15,555 nt of DNA from Candidatus Bathyarchaeota archaeon (GTDB taxonomy: Archaea; Thermoproteota; Bathyarchaeia; EX4484-135): assembly GCA_011040545.1 (NCBI GenBank), contig DQYM01000073.1, forward strand, positions 1-15,555, written 5' to 3'. Both the position numbers and the translations under genes were made by a program. The notes under the pieces were generated by a model. That model saw only the letters and a program-made list of their open reading frames with translations, made no database searches and was not told the DNA's origin. Each line of letters opens with the position of its first letter. Within the stretch, counting starts at the first letter, position 1. Of the stretch, positions 1-5,970 are shown in pieces.

Positions 1-354
<354 letters not shown>

Positions 355-422
355 TGGCCCAACTGGGGAGCACGGCCAGTGGCGGGGCAGCACGCATGGG
401 GCCCTCTTGAGCCTACCTCAGA

Positions 423-538
423 CCTAAGCGTTATGGCCTGCTTAGGCCCTCATTATTGTGGCTGTAGCTGGAGGCCGGGCCATCACGCCGGGGCGGTTAC
501 GCCCCAATCCGGCCGTTACCGCCGCCGGAGCTACAGCC
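423..538 (-). other. 16S rRNA 5' leader with two inverted repeats
   Basis: Between the rRNA promoter and the 16S 5' end lies a leader of about 190 nt with no coding signal. It holds two stem-loops. One pairs CCTAAGC (423-429) with GCTTAGG (440-446). The larger has an outer stem GGCTGTAGCT (460-469) with AGCTACAGCC (529-538), enclosing GGCCGG/CCGGCC (473-478/509-514) and a terminal GGGGCG/CGCCCC stem (490-495/500-505). Local hairpins are common in archaeal pre-16S leaders. The long 16S processing stem with its bulge-helix-bulge needs the 3' flank, which is outside the window, so its role in processing is inferred. Confidence 0.6.
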
Positions 539-560
539 ATTTTAGAGCTGAGGGCAGAGG

Positions 561-574
561 GATATAAGCCTTTC
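561..574 (-). promoter_or_regulatory. rRNA operon promoter (BRE/TATA)
   Basis: On the minus strand the sequence reads GAAAGGCTTATATC: a purine-rich BRE-like stretch followed by the TATA element CTTATATC (561-568). It should start transcription about 25 bp downstream, near 538-542, at the base of the leader stem-loop. It lies only about 25 bp beyond the stop codon of the upstream minus-strand gene, so transcription of that gene probably runs into or ends at this promoter. Confidence 0.6.
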
Positions 575-593
575 TGAAGCTGGAAGGGCTCGC

Positions 594-1943
594 TTAAGGG
601 CATGAAGAGGTGGGAGGGCGGACGATGTGGGCTAGTGACTGGATCGCCTTCTCGGCCTTTCGGGCAGAGCGCTTCACACGCCTTATGGAGTAGGCGGCGA
701 GGGACGATGAGATGGCCAGGGCTATGAGGGGCCAGTAGCTCAATAGCAGGGCGCCCTCAGTTACGTGGGGTGGAGGCGTCGCCTGGTCGCCACCCCTGGG
801 CGTGCTGCCCTCCTGTGGCCTGTACGGCTTCCTGGGTAAGTCATCATAATCATCGTACCACCCCCATTCTAAGGGCCCTTCATTCTTGACTTCCCCGGTA
901 TCGGCCCATACCTCCATGGCATACCCCCATACCTCTCCGTACCGCTCTGACTGGAAGATATCGGAGTACCAGATGCACACGCACCACACTGGGTATAGCT
1001 TGAAGATGTCGTCCCTGAGGATATCGTCGGTGTAGGGGTCAGGGGGGTCCAGATATAGGCTGGTCGAGTACTCTGCTATCGTTACATTAGCGCCCTCCTC
1101 CTCGGCGAACCTCGTAGCTGCCTCCACGGCCATCTGCAGGGCCTCCTCCTCAGAGATGTTCACCTCAGTGGAGCCTACCTCGTAGTGTGCCCAGTCGTCA
1201 CCAAAGTAGCTTAGGAAGCCGTCCATATCGACCCTGAGGTACACGCTTTCCCAACTTTCCGCCATCATGCCGTTGGAGAGCTCAACTAAGCGGTAGAACA
1301 GGAATTCCACGTCGTTCCATGGCTCCTCGTACACCTCTATCTTAAGCACAACGTCCTCCTTGCGTAGCGTGGCGTTCTCCACCTCGCCAACGGCATCTAG
1401 CATGAACAAGAAGAGGGAGCAGTATGGTGCATCGGCAAAGTCCATGTAGCCCCTGATGATGGCCTTAGCTGCGTCAAGAGGCCCGTCGAAATCCCTGGTG
1501 AGCTTGGGCCTAGACCTGCTAGCTGGCCGGACCCCGGCTGGCCAGTATCTGTCGTCCGCCCAGAGGTCAGCGTCGTAGTATATGAAGACACCATCAACGA
1601 ACTCCACGTGCACGTCTATGAGCGTCGTGTTGTCATAAGCCCCAAGGTAGAACTGGACGCCCTGGAGGATGTGCCCCACGTACATCTCCCTGTCGCTGTA
1701 GTAGTAGGGCTTGCTCATCCTATACGAGTCCAGGTCTATGTGTGCGACGTAGCGGACGAACGCCAGGGCTCTCTGCAGGAGGGTGCTGTTGTCCCAATCG
1801 CACGGAGAGCTCAGCAGTGGCTGAGGCCCAGGTGCCCTACCGAAGGTCGAGCTGGACGCTGCACAAGATGCGCACGTGGGCAGCAGCATCGACACCATGA
1901 GCGTGAGGGCAGCCATAATGGCGAGGGACTTGGGCGCCCTCAT
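594..1943 (-). CDS. Secreted, C-terminally anchored protein with PepSY/YcdB-like region
   Basis: A predicted 449-residue surface protein of unknown function. The N-terminus (residues 1 to about 28) is a signal peptide: Arg and Lys, then a hydrophobic stretch ending in Cys/Ala/Ser-rich sequence. Residues about 399-420 form one transmembrane helix followed by an Arg/Lys-rich tail, giving an outside body with a cytoplasmic C-terminus. The body holds five N-x-S/T sequons (NST, NTT, NAT, NIS, NVT), typical of archaeal surface glycoproteins. An ISEEEALQMAVEAA segment followed about 100 residues later by YAMEVWADTGEV resembles the helix and strand of PepSY/YcdB-type domains; this is a pattern-level match only. 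The ATG at 1943 is chosen over the longer frame from 2060 because GAGGTG precedes it, it exposes the signal peptide, and a TATA box at 2027-2036 would lie inside the longer frame. The gene points straight at the rRNA promoter. Confidence 0.75.
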   Translation of the reverse strand: MRAPKSLAIMAALTLMVSMLLPTCASCAASSSTFGRAPGPQPLLSSPCDWDNSTLLQRALAFVRYVAHIDLDSYRMSKPYYYSDREMYVGHILQGVQFYLGAYDNTTLIDVHVEFVDGVFIYYDADLWADDRYWPAGVRPASRSRPKLTRDFDGPLDAAKAIIRGYMDFADAPYCSLFLFMLDAVGEVENATLRKEDVVLKIEVYEEPWNDVEFLFYRLVELSNGMMAESWESVYLRVDMDGFLSYFGDDWAHYEVGSTEVNISEEEALQMAVEAATRFAEEEGANVTIAEYSTSLYLDPPDPYTDDILRDDIFKLYPVWCVCIWYSDIFQSERYGEVWGYAMEVWADTGEVKNEGPLEWGWYDDYDDLPRKPYRPQEGSTPRGGDQATPPPHVTEGALLLSYWPLIALAISSSLAAYSIRRVKRSARKAEKAIQSLAHIVRPPTSSCP

Positions 1944-2026
1944 CCTCCACCACCTCAGATGGGGGTAGAACACCAATCTCCCCCATTTCCATCCAAACCC
2001 CCCTCGTGGTAACCATGGTGGCCCTC

Positions 2027-2036
2027 CTATTTTAAG
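2027..2036 (-). promoter_or_regulatory. TATA box of the secreted-protein gene
   Basis: The minus strand reads CCTTAAAATA, matching the archaeal TATA element. Transcription would start near 2005, giving a leader of about 60 nt before the ATG at 1943. The element overlaps the stop codon end of the decayed frame upstream. Confidence 0.45.
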
Positions 2037-2347
2037 GCTGCTGTCCCCATAGACCACCATCCTCGTACAGTAGAAGCTTCTGTAGTAAGGATTTTTCCGA
2101 AGTTATCGACATATAGTGGGCGATGTCCCCACACCCTCCTTGATGCGTAATCTAATGCGCTCGCTACGGTATAGCCCTCCTTGAACACGACCTTGAAGAA
2201 GTTCCTTAAGAAGTGATACTCCTCATTGTCAAACCGCCGTCCTTCTCTCTCGAAGCCTAATGTGAGAACTGGCGCAGGTCCATATCATTCGATAAGCACA
2301 TATCCTCTGCCGTCCGCATCGGCGTAACCATCCCCCAGGCCTATATT
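2027..2347 (-). pseudogene. Remnant of a protein-coding gene (unidentified)
   Basis: This roughly 490-bp stretch between the secreted-protein start and tRNA-Ile has no intact gene. One minus-strand frame nevertheless reads like real protein from 2347 to a TAG at 2027-2029, broken only by TGA at 2285-2287. Upstream of the TGA is GLGDGYADADGRGYVLIE. Downstream are stretches such as FDNEEYHFLRNFFKVVFKEG and YTVASALDYASRRVWG, with well-spaced aromatic and charged residues. A TAA at 2348-2350 and the lack of a start codon argue against a functional gene. I infer the 3' part of a degraded gene, perhaps an envelope protein related to its downstream neighbour. Recoding at the TGA is possible but less likely. 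The family is not recognised. Confidence 0.45.
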
Positions 2348-2393
2348 TTAGGGCAGCGCTTGGCGACAGCCGTCCCGTGGTCCCCCAGCTATG

Positions 2394-2407
2394 GGAAACC
2401 TTAATAT
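2394..2407 (+). promoter_or_regulatory. tRNA-Ile promoter (BRE/TATA)
   Basis: GGGAAACC followed by TTAATAT resembles a BRE plus TATA element. Its centre is about 30 bp upstream of the mature tRNA 5' end at 2434, the usual distance for an archaeal tRNA with a very short 5' leader. Confidence 0.55.
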
Positions 2408-2433
2408 CGGCCCGTCGGGGGCGGTAGCTACTG

Positions 2434-2511
2434 GGGCCGGTAGCTCAGCTTGGTTAGAGCGCTCGGCTGATAACCGAGAGGTCGTGGGTTCAAATCCCAC
2501 CCGGCCCACCA
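2434..2511 (+). tRNA. tRNA-Ile (anticodon GAT), CCA encoded
   Basis: The full cloverleaf can be read. The acceptor stem is GGGCCGG/CCGGCCC (2434-2440/2501-2507). The D arm is GCTC...GAGC. The anticodon stem CTCGG/CCGAG encloses the loop CTGATAA, with anticodon GAT at 2469-2471. The T arm is GTGGG-TTCAAAT-CCCAC. Discriminator A2508 is followed by an encoded CCA. GAT reads the isoleucine codons ATC and ATT. No intron is present. It is a lone tRNA, and its 3' end lies 5 bp from the stop codon of the convergent DUF35 gene. Confidence 0.97.
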
Positions 2512-2516
2512 AGCCA

Positions 2517-2939
2517 TTACTGGCCTTCTCCAGCCTCTGCCTCCCACTTTATAACTGGCCTGAACTTATAGCCGTACTCTATGACTCCTGCTGGCCCATG
2601 GACCCTTATGCGCCTTAGCGTGGCCTCAAGCTCTAGCCCTGGCTTTAGCTCTGCTGGGTCGCAGTCCACCACCTGGCTTAGGACCTTAACGCCATCCTCA
2701 AGCTCGATTAGGCCAACTACGTAGGGCCTTAGGTCTGCCATATCCGAGGGCGCCCTCCTTATGACCGTGAAGGCAAGTAGGCGCCCCCTGTGGCTTAGCT
2801 TGACATCCTCCATATCCCTTGATCCACATCTTGGGCAGATAGGCCTCCTTGGATGGTATATTGCCCCGCAGGAACGGCACCTGCTCCCAACGAGCCTGTA
2901 CTTATGTGGGATTTCACGCCAGAACTTAGGGACGCTCAA
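2517..2939 (-). CDS. DUF35 zinc-ribbon/OB-fold protein of the thiolase-HMGCS complex
   Basis: A DUF35-family protein of 140 residues. An N-terminal helix carrying FWREIPHKYRL leads into a rubredoxin-like zinc ribbon with two CxxC pairs (Cys21/24 and Cys35/38). An OB-fold follows, with typical segments RGRLLAFTVIRRAP and YVVGLIELEDG. In archaea this family bridges acetoacetyl-CoA thiolase and HMG-CoA synthase and helps channel the intermediate; the co-directional order here fits. The start is taken as TTG at 2939. It overlaps the thiolase TGA in the sequence TTGA and has a strong ribosome-binding site, GGAGGTG, five bases upstream. The ATG at 2954 would contain that site, so it is less likely. 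It is the last gene of the operon. Confidence 0.93.
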   Translation of the reverse strand: MSVPKFWREIPHKYRLVGSRCRSCGAIYHPRRPICPRCGSRDMEDVKLSHRGRLLAFTVIRRAPSDMADLRPYVVGLIELEDGVKVLSQVVDCDPAELKPGLELEATLRRIRVHGPAGVIEYGYKFRPVIKWEAEAGEGQ

Positions 2940-4111
2940 GCCATCACCTCCCACCTAGCTAGCACGTGGACGCACGATATAGAGCCTAGGCCACACATGT
3001 TGCTCGTAAGCCCGATTTCAGCTCCATCAACTTGGTTCTTGCCAGCCTCACCCCTCAGCTGCCAGACGGCCTCAACGACCTGGTAGACGCCAGTTGCCCC
3101 CCAGGGATGGCCACGCCCCTTTAGGCCACCCATGGTGTTCACTGGCCAGCGACCACCGATGGCCACCGCTCCTTCCTTTAGGAGGTCCACGCCCTTGCCA
3201 GGCTCCGCAAGGCCAAGGGCCTCAAGGGATAGTATGCCAATTACGCTGGTCGTGTTGTGGAGCTCTATGAAGCTCAGCCTATCTAGGCCTACGCCAGCCC
3301 TCCCTAGCGCCTTCCCAGCTGCTAGCCTAAGGGAGCGTAGGGCCAGTAGGTCTTCCCTCTCGCAGATATTCACCTTATCGGTTGCGACCTCTGAGGCCAG
3401 CACGGCCACTGGCGTATCTGATGAGCTCCTAGCCCCCTCTGGCCCCTTGAGCACGATAGCAGCAGCCCCATCCCCTATGCCAGCTGTATCAAATAGCCTA
3501 ATTGGGTCAGCTACTAGGGGCGAACTCAGGACGGTCTCAACTGTTATTGGGAATGGATACTGGGCATATGGGTTATTAGCAGCGTTCTTGTGGTCATTAA
3601 CGGCTAGGAGCACGATGTCCTCGTAGCTAACGCCGTAGGTGCTCATGTAGAGGCTGGTGAGGAGGGCGCAGAGGCCATATATGGTTACGCCAGAGTGGAA
3701 GGTGCTCCTTGAGTCCTCAAATAGCATTTGTATCCGAGCTACCTCAGGTGCCATTACATCCGTCATCTTCTCAACGCCACAGACCAAAATGGCCCCCTCT
3801 TGCCCTCGGCTGAAGCTGGCATCTAGGCAGGCTTGGTGGATGGCTAGGGATCCAGAGGCATCACCAGCCCTTACCTCAACTGCCTTCACGCCATCAAGGG
3901 CGAGGGCATCGGCTAGTAGGGCCGAGATGTTGCCCTGCTCGTTCATGAGCTCTGAGGCAGCGTTGCCCACGTAGAGTGCCCTAACAGGTGGGTTGCCAGC
4001 ATCCTCAAGGGCCTTCTCACAGGCCTCAATGGCTAGGTCTAGCAGGGAGCGCTCCCAGTGCTCCCCTACCTTAGTGCACCCAACACCTAAGATAGCTGCA
4101 ATTGGCTTCAT
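2936..4111 (-). CDS. Archaeal-type thiolase (acetyl-CoA acetyltransferase-like), active-site variant
   Basis: A 391-residue thiolase-fold protein placed between HMG-CoA synthase and DUF35, the arrangement of the archaeal mevalonate-entry complex, where the thiolase makes acetoacetyl-CoA from two acetyl-CoA. Conserved parts include CGVEKMTDV (111-119), the glycine-rich [13 protein letters not shown] (211-223), and [14 protein letters not shown] (331-344) with catalytic His335. The usual nucleophile motif, normally A-C-A-S-G, reads GDASG (83-87), so Asp84 occupies the catalytic Cys position. The HDAFT-like motif is HNTTS (285-289), and the C-terminal GG loop reads NMCGLGS (371-377). It is either a catalytically altered member or a lineage-specific variant. 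The start ATG overlaps the HMGCS stop (ATGA), indicating translational coupling. Confidence 0.93.
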   Translation of the reverse strand: MKPIAAILGVGCTKVGEHWERSLLDLAIEACEKALEDAGNPPVRALYVGNAASELMNEQGNISALLADALALDGVKAVEVRAGDASGSLAIHQACLDASFSRGQEGAILVCGVEKMTDVMAPEVARIQMLFEDSRSTFHSGVTIYGLCALLTSLYMSTYGVSYEDIVLLAVNDHKNAANNPYAQYPFPITVETVLSSPLVADPIRLFDTAGIGDGAAAIVLKGPEGARSSSDTPVAVLASEVATDKVNICEREDLLALRSLRLAAGKALGRAGVGLDRLSFIELHNTTSVIGILSLEALGLAEPGKGVDLLKEGAVAIGGRWPVNTMGGLKGRGHPWGATGVYQVVEAVWQLRGEAGKNQVDGAEIGLTSNMCGLGSISCVHVLARWEVMA

Positions 4112-5154
4112 CTCAAGAGCTTACCCCTGAACCTAGCATAGGAGGCGTAATCCACGTACTTCTTCCTAGCTATGAAGGCCCTTATCGGTGGTGCAAGTGG
4201 CCTCTTCTCCTCAATTGCATCTTGGACTATAAAGCTGAAGGCATCTGAGCCAGCCCCAGAGCCATAGGAAACCATGAGTATCCTATCCCCTGGCCTAGCG
4301 ACATCAAGTGTAGCAGCAAGGCCAAGTGGGGAGCTCCCTGAGTAGGTATTGCCTATGTAGCGTACCAGCAGGCCTGGCTCAAGCTTCTCAGTAGGTATGC
4401 CAAGCATCTTAGCAGCCTTAATTGGGAACTTAGCATTTGGCTGGTGGAAGACGGCCCAATCAAAGTCCTCAGGCCCTAGGCCAAGCTCCTCCATGAGCAT
4501 CCTCGCTGCCGTTATCACATGCCTGAAATAAGCTGGCTTACCAGTGAAGCGACCAAAGTGGGCTGGGTATGGCTGGCCAGCCCTACGCCAGAAGTCCGCT
4601 GTATCAGTTGTGTATGAGCATGAGCCTTCTACGTAGGCCACGGTTTCATCTGACTTAAGGCCGAATACGAAGGCAGCCCCACCTGAGGCTGCCGTGTACT
4701 CAAGCTCATCGGCAGGCTTGCCCTGAGCCGTATCCGCACCTATGGCCATAGCATACTTGGCCATTCCCGAGCTAACAAGGCCTATACAGGTCTGGAAGGC
4801 CTCCGTGCCTGCCTTACAGGCGAACTCGTAATCAGCAGCTAGGAGCTGGCTGCCTATCCCAAGGGCCTCTGCTACTATGGTGCCAGATGGCTTGACAGCA
4901 TATGGCTTTGATTCACTGCCTATGAATACTGCCCCTATCTCATGTGGATCTATGCCAGCCCTCTGTAGGGCATAGCGGGCTGCCTCATAGGCTATGGTAG
5001 TCATATCCTCATCTGGGCCAGCTACCGCCTTCTCTATTATCGGTAGGGCACAACCATCATTACCCCACATACGACCTATCTCAGAGGCCTTTATCCTGTA
5101 GGCAGGCACGTAGCCACCATAGCCAACTATGCCTACAGGCCTTATGGGCTTCAA
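4108..5154 (-). CDS. Hydroxymethylglutaryl-CoA synthase (archaeal)
   Basis: A 348-residue HMG-CoA synthase, the usual archaeal length. It condenses acetoacetyl-CoA with acetyl-CoA to HMG-CoA, which feeds the mevalonate pathway and archaeal membrane lipids. The N-terminus has the typical [15 protein letters not shown]. The catalytic residues are visible: Glu81 in [13 protein letters not shown], nucleophile Cys113 in [11 protein letters not shown], and His237 in [10 protein letters not shown]. The C-terminal [13 protein letters not shown] is also characteristic. The start is TTG at 5154 (L decoded as M), and a TATA element at 5199-5206 predicts transcription from about 5177. It is the first gene of the three-gene operon and overlaps the thiolase by four bases. 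The protein itself has no missing key residue, in contrast to the thiolase beside it. Confidence 0.96.
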   Translation of the reverse strand: MKPIRPVGIVGYGGYVPAYRIKASEIGRMWGNDGCALPIIEKAVAGPDEDMTTIAYEAARYALQRAGIDPHEIGAVFIGSESKPYAVKPSGTIVAEALGIGSQLLAADYEFACKAGTEAFQTCIGLVSSGMAKYAMAIGADTAQGKPADELEYTAASGGAAFVFGLKSDETVAYVEGSCSYTTDTADFWRRAGQPYPAHFGRFTGKPAYFRHVITAARMLMEELGLGPEDFDWAVFHQPNAKFPIKAAKMLGIPTEKLEPGLLVRYIGNTYSGSSPLGLAATLDVARPGDRILMVSYGSGAGSDAFSFIVQDAIEEKRPLAPPIRAFIARKKYVDYASYARFRGKLLR

Positions 5155-5198
5155 GGTTATTCCCCCGCCCCTCTTAGGCTGGGCTCTATCGCCCTCCG

Positions 5199-5213
5199 TT
5201 TAAAAGGTTTTCG
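5199..5213 (-). promoter_or_regulatory. Promoter of the HMGCS-thiolase-DUF35 operon
   Basis: The minus strand reads GAAAACCTTTTAAAC: a purine-rich BRE followed by a consensus TATA element (5199-5206). The predicted start of transcription is near 5177, about 23 nt before the TTG start at 5154. Confidence 0.65.
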
Positions 5214-5285
5214 CCTCCTGGCTAATAAATCCTCTGGTAACTTCCCTAAGGGTAAGATATATGTAGGTAAGGCCCTCTACGCAGC

Positions 5286-5534
5286 TTAAGCGCCTTTCTC
5301 CCTCTCCAGCAAGTGCTCTACTATGGATACGCCTATGGCCCTACCGCCTGATACCTCAAACTCAAGCATTACCCTATCCAATAGGGTCTCCCTTGGGTTA
5401 AAGCTCGTGCCACAGGAACCGCATTCTATTTCACAGCCAAGCTCAACTGCATACCAAGATGCCTCTGCGTAGAGGCGACCACAGGACGGACAGCGGAAGA
5501 GGGCCACATCTAGCCATGCCCTCTCACGCTCCAT
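5286..5534 (-). CDS. Small zinc-ribbon protein, unknown function
   Basis: An 82-residue protein. Two CxxC pairs, Cys15/Cys18 (CPSC) and Cys38/Cys41 (CGSC), sit 20 residues apart and should bind one zinc in a ribbon fold; a further Cys34 lies between them. The second half (about 50-80) is acidic and predicted beta then helix, without a recognised motif. No membrane segment is present. The ATG start at 5534 follows a purine-rich GGGGTAGG and a TATA box at 5571-5580. The gene is divergent from the SSO10a-like gene, and the palindromic operator 5583-5599 lies between the two promoters, so both may share control. It could act in nucleic-acid binding or in a complex, but nothing specific can be claimed. 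Confidence 0.75.
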   Translation of the reverse strand: MERERAWLDVALFRCPSCGRLYAEASWYAVELGCEIECGSCGTSFNPRETLLDRVMLEFEVSGGRAIGVSIVEHLLEREKGA

Positions 5535-5570
5535 GCCCTACCCCGACCCTCCCTGCCCTACCTCAATCCC

Positions 5571-5580
5571 CTATATGTAG
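5571..5580 (-). promoter_or_regulatory. TATA box of the small zinc-ribbon gene
   Basis: The minus strand reads CTACATATAG. The predicted transcription start is near 5550, leaving a short leader to the ATG at 5534. The palindrome at 5583-5599 starts two bases upstream of it. Confidence 0.5.
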
Positions 5581-5582
5581 GT

Positions 5583-5599
5583 GCTCACAGATCGTGAGC
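5583..5599. promoter_or_regulatory. Palindromic operator, copy A (GCTCAC-N5-GTGAGC)
   Basis: A perfect 6-5-6 inverted repeat, GCTCAC AGATC GTGAGC, inside the longer shared block TAGGTGCTCAC...GTGAGCT. It lies between the divergent TATA boxes of the zinc-ribbon gene (5571-5580) and the SSO10a-like gene (5605-5609). A second copy with the same spacing to the downstream T-tract lies at 5920-5936. A 17-bp palindrome abutting the BRE is a typical site for a dimeric regulator. It is unlikely to be a terminator because no plus-strand gene ends upstream of it. Confidence 0.6.
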
Positions 5600-5602
5600 T
5601 AG

Positions 5603-5610
5603 CCTTTTTG
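5603..5610 (+). promoter_or_regulatory. TATA-like element of the SSO10a-like gene
   Basis: CCTTTTTG lies six bases downstream of operator copy A. Its centre (about 5607) predicts a transcription start near 5633, essentially at the GTG start at 5636, so the mRNA is probably leaderless. The spacing matches the promoter of the bactofilin-like gene. Confidence 0.5.
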
Positions 5611-5635
5611 CCCTTGTGGGCGTGCTTAGCTCCTT

Positions 5636-5917
5636 GTGGTGAGGAGGGCTAAGAGGAGCAGGTACGATATATACGCAGATGTCCTAGATGCCATCAGGAG
5701 GAACGCTCCCTGTACGCTCACCAGGGCCTCTTACGGTGCTAGGATGCCCCTAGATAGGGCCAGGGAGGTCGTGAGGAAGCTCCTTGGGGCTGGGCTAATT
5801 GATGTAGTGCTCATAGGGGGCCGTAGGCACTACGTGCTAACGCCAAGGGGAGCTGAGTTCTTAGAGCTCTACAGGCGCCTAAAGGCCCTCCTAGCACCCA
5901 TAGAGCGATCACATTAG
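5636..5917 (+). CDS. SSO10a-like winged-helix DNA-binding protein
   Basis: A 93-residue basic protein. The N-terminal RRAKRSRYDIYADVLDAIRR, the helix-turn-helix region (about 28-50) and the wing with GGRRHYVLTPRGAEFLELYRRL match archaeal small winged-helix proteins of the SSO10a group (HTH_45 type). These dimerise through a long C-terminal helix, here residues about 72-90, and bind DNA as chromatin proteins or regulators. The usual YxLTxxGxxFL signature is present as YVLTPRGAEFL. Start codon GTG at 5636, with another GTG directly after; no ribosome-binding site, consistent with a leaderless mRNA. Palindromes lie immediately upstream of this gene and immediately downstream, before the bactofilin-like gene. 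It is the obvious candidate to bind both, which is an inference. Confidence 0.85.
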   Translation: MVRRAKRSRYDIYADVLDAIRRNAPCTLTRASYGARMPLDRAREVVRKLLGAGLIDVVLIGGRRHYVLTPRGAEFLELYRRLKALLAPIERSH

Positions 5918-5919
5918 GT

Positions 5920-5936
5920 GCTCACTTGATGTGAGC
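5920..5936. promoter_or_regulatory. Palindromic operator, copy B (GCTCAC-N5-GTGAGC)
   Basis: A perfect 6-5-6 inverted repeat, GCTCAC TTGAT GTGAGC. It begins three bases after the SSO10a-like stop codon and lies just upstream of the TATA-like element of the bactofilin-like gene. Together with copy A it shares TAGGTGCTCAC, GTGAGCT and a T-tract starting on the sixth base after the palindrome. The N5 spacers differ, as expected for an operator whose half-sites are what is conserved. A hairpin-type terminator for the preceding gene is the main alternative. Confidence 0.6.
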
Positions 5937-5939
5937 TTC

Positions 5940-5947
5940 CCTTTTAG
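5940..5947 (+). promoter_or_regulatory. TATA-like element of the bactofilin-like gene
   Basis: CCTTTTAG is centred near 5944 and predicts transcription from about 5970, coinciding with GTG codons at 5971 and 5974. The palindrome-to-start distance (about 35-38 bp) is the same as for the SSO10a-like gene, which also starts with GTG GTG. Confidence 0.5.
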
Positions 5948-5970
5948 CCCTTCCCGCCAGGGTGTGCTTG

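Noticed and set aside
1944..2060. N-terminal extension of the secreted protein to ATG 2060
   Set aside because: A TATA box for the gene lies at 2027-2036, and a start at 1943 puts the signal peptide at the N-terminus with a ribosome-binding site.
5920..5947. Palindrome plus T-tract after the SSO10a-like gene as an intrinsic terminator
   Set aside because: The same palindrome and T-tract occur at 5583-5609, where no plus-strand gene ends upstream, so a promoter role explains both copies better.
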